Shown in pieces: positions 27,358 through 34,282 of a stretch of DNA of 34,282 nucleotides. How positions within the stretch are numbered: the stretch's first letter is position 1; the number at the start of each line of letters is the position of its first letter. The notes beneath the pieces are model-generated. The model worked only from the letters and a program-made list of their open reading frames with translations. It was not told where the DNA came from and ran no database searches. Position numbers and translations under genes: made by a program. This DNA comes from Pseudomonadota bacterium (GTDB lineage: Bacteria; Pseudomonadota; Gammaproteobacteria; Burkholderiales; Burkholderiaceae_F), in assembly GCA_029778535.1 (NCBI GenBank), contig JAKOQB010000150.1, forward strand, positions 1 through 34,282. The letters run 5' to 3'.

Positions 27358-28983
27358 TCAGGCGCTCGGCAGCCTGTAGTCCTTGAACTGCTCGCGCAGC
27401 CGGTTCTTCAGCATCTTGCCGGTGGCGCCGAGCGGAATGCTGTCGACGAACACCACGTCGTCGGGGATCTGCCACTTGGCGATCTTGCCTTCGTAGTGTT
27501 TCAGCAGTTCCTCTTTCGTGACCTGCGCGTTCGGCTTGCGGACGACGACCAGCAGCGGGCGCTCGTCCCATTTCGGGTGCCTGGCCGAAATGCACGCGGC
27601 CATCGCCACCGCCGGGTGCGACACCGCGACGTTCTCGATGTCGATCGAGCTGATCCACTCGCCGCCGGACTTGATCACGTCCTTGCTGCGGTCGGTGATC
27701 TGCATGTAGCCGTCGGGATCGATCGTCGACACGTCGCCGGTCGGAAACCAGCCGTCGCGCAGCGGATCGACGTTCTCCTCCTTGAAGTACTTGCGCAGCA
27801 CCCACGGGCCGCGCACCAGCAGATCGCCGAACGCCTTGCCGTCCCACGGCAGGTCGCCGCCGTCGTCGCCGACGATCTTCATGTCGACGCCGAAGATCAC
27901 GCGGCCCTGCTTGTACTGCACGGCCAGCCGCTGTTCGGGCGACAGATCCAGGTGCTTGTTCTTCAGCGTGCACGCGGTGCCGAGCGGGCTCATCTCGGTC
28001 ATGCCCCACGCGTGCAGCACGTTGACGCCGTACTTCTCCTGGAACAGCCGCAGCATCGCCGGCGGACAGGCGGAGCCGCCGATCACCGTGCGGTTCATGG
28101 TCGAGAATTTGAGGTGGTTCGCTTCCATGTAGGTCAGCAGCCCCTGCCACACGGTCGGCACGCCGGCCGACACGGTGACGCGCTCGGCCTCGAACAGATC
28201 GTGCAGCGACTTGCCGTCGAGCGCGGCGCCGGGGAACACGACCTTGGCGCCGGTCATCGCGGCCACGTACGGCAGACCCCAGGCGTTGACGTGGAACATC
28301 GGCACCACCGGCAGGATCGCGTCGCGCGCCGACATGTTCAGCGCATCCGGCAGCGCCGCCGCATAGGTGTGCAGCAGCGTCGAGCGATGGCTGTACAGCA
28401 CGCCCTTCGGATTGCCGGTCGTGCCCGACGTGTAGCACAGCGACGAGGCGAGGTTCTCGTCGAACTCCGGCCACTCGTAGCGGTCGGAGTTCGCGTTGAT
28501 CAGATCCTCGTAGCAGGTCAGGCTGACCTTCGATGGCGGCATCCTGTCCTTGTCGATCATCGCGACCCAGGTCTTCACCGTGCCGCAGTGCGCGGCGATC
28601 GCCTCGATGATCGGCAGGAACGTGATGTCGAAACACAGCACCTTGTCTTCCGCATGATTGACGATCCACGCGATCTGCTCCGGATGCAGGCGCGGATTGA
28701 TCGTGTGCAGCACCGCGCCGGAACCGGACACCGCGAAGTACAGCTCCATGTGCCGGTAGCCGTTCCACGCCAGCGTGGCGACGCGCTCGCTCGTCTGCAC
28801 GCCGAGCGTGCCGAGCGCATTGGCCATCTGCCGCGCGCGGCGGTGCAGGTCGCGATAGGTGCAGCGGTGGATGTCGCCCTCGACCCGGCGCGACACGATC
28901 TGCGCGTCGCCGTGATGGCGGTCGGCATGCTTGATCAGCGCCGAGATCGCCAGCGGCGTGTCCATCATCAGGCCCTTGAGCAT
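27358..28983 (-). CDS. Fatty-acyl-CoA ligase-like AMP-forming enzyme
   Basis: A 541-aa member of the ANL superfamily that makes acyl-CoA from a carboxylate, ATP and CoA through an acyl-adenylate. The P-loop-like [12 protein letters not shown] is at 184-195. [14 protein letters not shown] is the adenine/substrate motif, [20 protein letters not shown] and [15 protein letters not shown] surround the hinge, and the catalytic Lys is K523 in [11 protein letters not shown]. The whole resembles the AlkK/medium-to-long-chain group. The ATG at 28983 follows GAGGAG. The gene is the first of the minus-strand catabolic set and is divergent from selO across 86 bp, where promoters for both should lie. Confidence 0.93.
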   Translation of the reverse strand: MLKGLMMDTPLAISALIKHADRHHGDAQIVSRRVEGDIHRCTYRDLHRRARQMANALGTLGVQTSERVATLAWNGYRHMELYFAVSGSGAVLHTINPRLHPEQIAWIVNHAEDKVLCFDITFLPIIEAIAAHCGTVKTWVAMIDKDRMPPSKVSLTCYEDLINANSDRYEWPEFDENLASSLCYTSGTTGNPKGVLYSHRSTLLHTYAAALPDALNMSARDAILPVVPMFHVNAWGLPYVAAMTGAKVVFPGAALDGKSLHDLFEAERVTVSAGVPTVWQGLLTYMEANHLKFSTMNRTVIGGSACPPAMLRLFQEKYGVNVLHAWGMTEMSPLGTACTLKNKHLDLSPEQRLAVQYKQGRVIFGVDMKIVGDDGGDLPWDGKAFGDLLVRGPWVLRKYFKEENVDPLRDGWFPTGDVSTIDPDGYMQITDRSKDVIKSGGEWISSIDIENVAVSHPAVAMAACISARHPKWDERPLLVVVRKPNAQVTKEELLKHYEGKIAKWQIPDDVVFVDSIPLGATGKMLKNRLREQFKDYRLPSA

Positions 28984-29069
28984 GACGAGTCTCCTCTGGT
29001 GTGCCCTGGTTACGGGCGGCGAGTGTACAAGCGGCGCTCGCTAGAATCCGAGTCCCTACGGAGCCCTGA

Positions 29070-30614
<1,545 letters not shown>

Positions 30615-30635
30615 ACCCCTGCTGAAAGGCGCCGC

Positions 30636-31262
30636 TTGAAGTTCCTGTTCGACCTCTTCCCCGTCATCCTGTTCTTTGTCGCGTACAAGCTCGGCTCGTC
30701 GTTCCCGACGCAGGCCGCGGCGCTGGCGTCGAGCTATCTCGGTGTCTTCGTCGCCGACGGCGCGATTCCCGCCGACCAGGCGCCGATCCTGATCGCCACC
30801 GCCGTCGCGATCGTCGCGTCGATCGCGCAGGTCGGCTGGCTGATCGCGCGCGGGCGCAAGGTCGACACGATGCTGTGGCTCAGCGTCGCGGTGATCATCG
30901 TGTTCGGGGGTGCCACGATCTGGCTGCACGACGAGACCTTCATCAAGTGGAAGCCGACCATCCTGTACGCGCTGTTCGCAGTGATCCTGGCAGTGGGACG
31001 GCTGGGGTGGAAGCGCAACTTCATCCACGCGCTGCTGCGCGAGCAGATCGACCTGCCGCCGCCCGCGTGGGAGAAGCTGCTGTGGGCGTGGGTCGCGTTC
31101 TTCGTGGGTGTCGGCGTGCTGAACCTGTGGGTCGCGTTCACGTTCCCGACCGACACGTGGGTGAACTTCAAGCTGTTCGGCCTGATGGGACTGACGCTCG
31201 TGTTCACGCTCGGCGTCGGCGTCTGGCTGTCGCGCCACATCAAGGAGGCGCCGGATGCCTGA
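30636..31262 (+). CDS. yciB: Inner membrane septation protein YciB/IspZ
   Basis: A 208-aa integral membrane protein with about five hydrophobic segments. MKFLFDLFPVILFFVAYKLG is the family's opening, LHDETFIKWKPTILYALFAV is its central motif and NLWVAFTFPTDTWVNFKLFG its C-terminal one. YciB proteins act in cell-envelope maintenance and septation through contacts with elongasome and divisome proteins. The start is a TTG at 30636, chosen because the conserved MKFLFD falls there and GAAAGG precedes it. The end overlaps the bolA start by 8 bp, suggesting coupled translation. Confidence 0.95.
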   Translation: MKFLFDLFPVILFFVAYKLGSSFPTQAAALASSYLGVFVADGAIPADQAPILIATAVAIVASIAQVGWLIARGRKVDTMLWLSVAVIIVFGGATIWLHDETFIKWKPTILYALFAVILAVGRLGWKRNFIHALLREQIDLPPPAWEKLLWAWVAFFVGVGVLNLWVAFTFPTDTWVNFKLFGLMGLTLVFTLGVGVWLSRHIKEAPDA

Positions 31263-31524
31263 AGGCACGGTGGAGCGCATCCGCGCACGTCTGCAGCAGC
31301 TCGCGCCGCGCGAACTTGCGATCGACGACGACAGCGCGCTGCACGCCGGCCACGAGGGCGCGAAGAGCGGCGGCGGCCACTATCGCGTGCGCATCGTGAG
31401 CGAACGGTTTACCGGTTTGCCGCGCATGGCGCGCCATCGCCTCGTGTATGATGCCCTGCACGATCTCATGCAGCGCGAAATTCATGCGCTGTCGTTGACC
31501 CTGTTGGCGCCGGACGAGTCATAG
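31255..31524 (+). CDS. bolA: BolA family protein
   Basis: A small 89-aa protein with the BolA KH-like fold. GTVERIRARLQQLAPRELAI is helix 1, SGGGHYRVRIVSERFTGLPR holds the beta-strands and conserved loop, and RMARHRLVYDALHDLM is the signature helix with its conserved His. The short length and the final EIHALSLTLLAP fit this class. BolA proteins partner with monothiol glutaredoxins in Fe-S cluster handling and influence cell shape. The gene overlaps yciB and is followed after 44 bp by a parvulin gene, an order typical of Burkholderiales. Confidence 0.94.
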   Translation: MPEGTVERIRARLQQLAPRELAIDDDSALHAGHEGAKSGGGHYRVRIVSERFTGLPRMARHRLVYDALHDLMQREIHALSLTLLAPDES

Positions 31525-31568
31525 CGCGCCGCCCTTAACTTCTCGGAACACCTTTCGGAAGCACGAAC

Positions 31569-32336
31569 ATGTTGCGAATTCTTGCCTTTACGGCATCTGC
31601 GTTGGCGGCTACCTCCGTCCTTGCGCAGAACATCGCCGTCGTCAACAACAAGCCGATTCCCAAGTCGAAGGAGGACGCCTGGGTACAGCAGTTTGTGCAG
31701 CAGGGCCAGAAAGACAGCCCCGAGCTGCGCAAGCGCATCAAGGATGAACTCGTGCAGCGCGAGATCGTGCTGCAGGAAGCCGCCAAGCGCGGCATCCCCG
31801 AGCGCGCCGACGTCAAGTTCCAGCTCGAGCTGCAGCGGCAGAACGTGGTCGCGCAGGCGCTGCTGCGCGACGAGCTGACCAAGAACCCGATCACCGACGC
31901 GCAGGTGCAGGCCGAATACGACAAGCAGAAGGCGGCGCAGGGCGGCAAGGAGTACAAGGCGCGCCACATCCTGGTCGAGAAGGAAGACGAGGCCAAGGCG
32001 ATCATCGAGCAACTGAACAAGGGCGCGAAGTTCGAGGAGCTGGCCAAGAAGTCGAAGGACACCGGCTCCGCCGCGCGCGGCGGCGACCTCGACTGGGCCG
32101 GCCCCGACGCCTACGTGAAGCCCTTCTCGGACGCGATGGTCAAGCTCGAAAAGGGCAAGTACACGGAGACGCCCGTACAGACCCAGTTCGGCTGGCACGT
32201 GATCCGGCTCGACGACGTGCGCGACACGCAATTCCCGCCGCTGGCACAGGTGCAGCAGCAGGTGCGCGAATCGTTGCAGCAGCAGCGCATTCAGGCCTTC
32301 ATCGAGGGCCTGCGCAGCAAGGCGAAGGTCCAGTAA
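31569..32336 (+). CDS. Periplasmic parvulin-type peptidyl-prolyl isomerase
   Basis: A 255-aa SurA/PpiC-like folding factor. The signal peptide is MLRILAFTASALAATSVLAQ, with cleavage at LAQ-N. Residues ~30-115 form the helical chaperone segment (SPELRKRIKDELVQREIVLQ). The parvulin domain starts at YKARHILVEKEDEAKAIIEQ and ends with TETPVQTQFGWHVIRLDDVR. GSAARGGDLDWAG is the conserved active-site loop. It catalyses cis-trans isomerisation at proline and assists envelope protein folding. It ends the selO-yciB-bolA run and is followed by a Rho-independent terminator. Confidence 0.94.
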   Translation: MLRILAFTASALAATSVLAQNIAVVNNKPIPKSKEDAWVQQFVQQGQKDSPELRKRIKDELVQREIVLQEAAKRGIPERADVKFQLELQRQNVVAQALLRDELTKNPITDAQVQAEYDKQKAAQGGKEYKARHILVEKEDEAKAIIEQLNKGAKFEELAKKSKDTGSAARGGDLDWAGPDAYVKPFSDAMVKLEKGKYTETPVQTQFGWHVIRLDDVRDTQFPPLAQVQQQVRESLQQQRIQAFIEGLRSKAKVQ

Positions 32337-32359
32337 CAGCGTTCAGGGCAACAAGACAA

Positions 32360-32385
32360 GGGGCGCCGCGGGCGCCCCCTTTTTT
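32360..32385 (+). terminator. Rho-independent terminator after the parvulin gene
   Basis: An 8-bp stem GGGGCGCC/GGCGCCCC with a GCG loop is followed by C and six T residues, 23 bp past the parvulin stop. On the opposite strand the same stem is followed by CTTGTCTTGTT, so it may also weakly stop transcription of the convergent RTX gene. Confidence 0.93.
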
Positions 32386-32450
32386 GTCGGGCAGAGCCGA
32401 TCCGCGATGGCCCGCGATCTCGGCACGCGGAGCGGCACGGCAGACGTGCG

Positions 32451-34282
32451 TCAGAACGCTGCGCTCCGAACCACGGGTTGCCGCGGCCGCGCCGCCGTCG
32501 ACGTCAGGAAGCTGCTCGGCGCGAGCGTCTCGGTCAATGACGATCCCGCTTCGAACGCCTCGCCGCCCAGGACCGGCGCCGCGTGCCGCGCGAGCAGCGC
32601 GATCGCAGCGTCGACCGCGCGCCAGCGGCTGCGCACGGCTTCGGTGTCCGGAACGTACGTCGCATCTGCGGACGCATCCATTTCCGGCAATGGCGTCGTG
32701 CCTGCGAAACGCTGCGCATCACCGATGTCAGCCGCCGCGGTCAACGCCTCCTGCGTTACGTAGGGGACGTGATCGGTCGTGGCGCCGATGTCGGCAAACC
32801 ACTGATCCGCATACCGCTGAATCGCGCTCGGAATCCGCTTGGTCGCGAGTCGGGCTTCGATGCCTGCATCGGCCGTCGTCGTCGCCTCTGCGGCATTCGA
32901 TGCGCCCTGCGCGGTCGCCGCATTCGCCGTTCCGACGCCGAGCAGTCGAACCCCGCCCGTGGTCGGGTTGGCGCTGAAGGCCTGCACCCCAGTGGCGAAG
33001 CCGGCGTTGCCGAGCACCGCCGTGGCGGTCGCATAGTCGAGCGCGCTGAGATTGCCGTCGCGCCCGTAGCGGTACGCGAGATCGCCGCCCAACGCCTGCG
33101 TGTCGGCTCCGGCGATGAAGGCGGAGTTCAATGTCGCCGTCGGAATCGCCCAGTCGCCGATCGACGGGTTGCCGTTGTAGACGGTGTTGAAGGCGTTGAC
33201 CAGCGTGGTGAAGTTCAGCCGCGCAACCCGGCGGTTGACCAGTTGATCGGTGCTGGTCCCGTCGTAGTCGGAGGTCGAGTCGACGACCATCTGCAGCGTG
33301 GTGGTGGTGCGGTTGCCGGCGGCCGCGTACCAGTTGACGAACCGCACCGCATCGGTCGTGCCGGCGACTTTCACGTACAGGTCGTTGCCCGAGCGCGCCA
33401 GCCGCAGATCCGCATAGCGCACGCCGCCCAGCGACAGCGTGTCGTTGGTCTCGTTCAGGCCTGCGCCGGTCGTGGGCGCATTGATCGCATCGGCGCCGTG
33501 GCCGCGGTTGAAGGCGACGATGTCGGCGCCGCCGCCGAGGGTGAGCGTGTCGTTGCCCGCGCCGCCGGCAAGGAAGTCGCTCGCGGTGCCGCCGGTGAGG
33601 GTATCGGTGCCGTCGCCGCCGTCGAGCGCGTTCTTGCCGCCGGTGTCGGTCAAGGTGTCGTTGCCGGCCAGTCCCTGCAGCACGTCGTTGCCGCCGCTGC
33701 CGTTCAGGGTGTTGTTGGCGGAGTTTCCGCGCAGGTAGTTGTCGAGCGTGTTGCCGGTGCCGTTGATGGCCGCAGTGCCGGCGAGCGTCAGAACTTCGAC
33801 GTTGGAGGCCAGCGTCCAGGTGACAGACGAGACGACGGTGTCGGTGCCGCCGCCGGCCTGCTCGGACACGATGTCACCGGTCCCGACATAGTAGGTGTCG
33901 TTGCCTGCGCCACCCGTCAAGGTGTTGGCGCCGCTGTTGCCGGTGAGCACGTTGTCCAATGCGTTGCCGGTGCCGCTGATGGCGCCGGTGCCGGTCAGCG
34001 TCAGGTTCTCGAGGTTGGCGCCGAGCGTCCAGGTGACCGAGCTCTGAACGGTGTCGGCGCCCTCGTTCGCGTTCTCCGTGACGACATCTCCGGTGGCGTT
34101 GACGACATACGTGTCGTCGCCCGCGCCGCCGAGCATCGTGTCGTTGCCGGCGCCGCCGTCGAGCGTGTCGTTGCCGGCGCTGCCGGTCAACGTGTTGGCG
34201 CCGCTGTTGCCGGTCAACACGTTGTCGAGCGCGTTGCCGGTGCCGCTGATGCCGCTGGTTCCGGTCAGCGTCAGGTTCTCGA
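32451..34282 (-). CDS. RTX-type calcium-binding secreted protein (5' part outside window)
   Basis: The open frame runs in from the right edge and stops at 32451, leaving about 610 C-terminal residues. RTX nonapeptides (GGxGxDxxx) are clear: TGSAGNDTLDGGAGNDTML, TGGAGNDTYYVG and GGAGNDTLTLGGGADIV. They fold as calcium-binding beta-rolls outside the cell. They are interleaved with strands of the type ENLTLTGTGAISGTGNALDN and TVQSSVTWTL. After the repeats comes a region like the haemolysin-type calcium-binding-related domain (LYVKVAGTTDAVRFVNWYAA), followed by a tail of about 300 residues with no RTX motif. Type I secretion is expected for such proteins, but no T1SS gene is in the window. The N-terminal effector or adhesin part, and so the function, cannot be seen. 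Confidence 0.85.
   Translation of the reverse strand, partial: ENLTLTGTSGISGTGNALDNVLTGNSGANTLTGSAGNDTLDGGAGNDTMLGGAGDDTYVVNATGDVVTENANEGADTVQSSVTWTLGANLENLTLTGTGAISGTGNALDNVLTGNSGANTLTGGAGNDTYYVGTGDIVSEQAGGGTDTVVSSVTWTLASNVEVLTLAGTAAINGTGNTLDNYLRGNSANNTLNGSGGNDVLQGLAGNDTLTDTGGKNALDGGDGTDTLTGGTASDFLAGGAGNDTLTLGGGADIVAFNRGHGADAINAPTTGAGLNETNDTLSLGGVRYADLRLARSGNDLYVKVAGTTDAVRFVNWYAAAGNRTTTTLQMVVDSTSDYDGTSTDQLVNRRVARLNFTTLVNAFNTVYNGNPSIGDWAIPTATLNSAFIAGADTQALGGDLAYRYGRDGNLSALDYATATAVLGNAGFATGVQAFSANPTTGGVRLLGVGTANAATAQGASNAAEATTTADAGIEARLATKRIPSAIQRYADQWFADIGATTDHVPYVTQEALTAAADIGDAQRFAGTTPLPEMDASADATYVPDTEAVRSRWRAVDAAIALLARHAAPVLGGEAFEAGSSLTETLAPSSFLTSTAARPRQPVVRSAAF
33738..34282 (-). repeat. 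Intragenic imperfect repeats in the RTX gene
   Basis: The sequence encoding GTGNxLDNxL recurs with its flanks at 33738, 33951 and 34221, that is 213 and 270 bp apart (71 and 90 codons). The longer spacing contains two extra RTX nonapeptides. The last two copies are nearly identical in nucleotides, for example the ISGTGNALDNVLTGNSGANT stretch. All spacings are multiples of three. The array continues beyond the window edge. Confidence 0.85.

Noticed and set aside
33600..34282. CRISPR-like periodic repeats at the right edge
   Set aside because: The periodicity lies inside an open frame, spacings are multiples of three, and the encoded motif is GGxGxD, so these are RTX coding repeats.

Overview
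The window looks like chromosomal DNA of a high-GC betaproteobacterium, most likely in the Burkholderiales. The basis is gene content and order: a mltG-tmk-holB-pilZ-tatD block, ygfZ followed by a DUF4936 gene, and yciB-bolA-parvulin. Other support comes from frequent GTG/TTG starts and families I know mainly from that group. This placement is inference; no rRNA or tRNA gene was seen.

Left edge (1-6200). The 5' end of an IS5-type transposase is cut by the window edge. It is followed by decayed coding DNA: an NTF2/SnoaL-like remnant and a cysteine-synthase-like remnant with several frameshifts. Intact genes follow: tadA fused to an N-terminal DUF2087-like domain, ldcA, and a membrane hybrid histidine kinase convergent with a NarL-type response regulator. 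Next come two joined scraps of purT and an AT-rich island with a perfect palindrome.

Housekeeping block (6235-16001). A minus-strand run holds mltG, tmk, holB, pilZ and tatD, transcribed in that order with overlapping or close junctions. A divergent plus-strand run holds ygfZ, a DUF4936 gene and an NRDE-family gene. A further minus-strand run holds an M16 peptidase, a YbgC-like thioesterase and a GNAT acetyltransferase.

Lipid and carboxylate catabolism (16081-28983, all minus strand). In transcription order the genes are: a fatty-acyl-CoA ligase-like enzyme, a periplasmic binding protein, livH, livM, livG, livF, a FadJ-type bifunctional enzyme, an acyl-CoA dehydrogenase broken by one in-frame TAA, and two SDR enzymes. 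A possible thioesterase scrap lies between the two SDR genes. Together they suggest import of a carboxylic acid or branched-chain substrate, activation to the CoA ester and beta-oxidation. Three non-coding repeat structures punctuate the block, and a strong terminator separates the binding-protein gene from the permease and ATPase genes.

Right edge (29070-34282). selO, yciB, bolA and a periplasmic parvulin-type isomerase run on the plus strand and end at a clear terminator. A convergent RTX-type secreted protein gene runs off the right edge. I found no CRISPR array, prophage or defence island. The most notable points are the tadA fusion, the single-stop acyl-CoA dehydrogenase, the Lys-to-Arg change in the LivF Walker A motif, the fully paired livG-livF hairpin, and the number of decaying loci.
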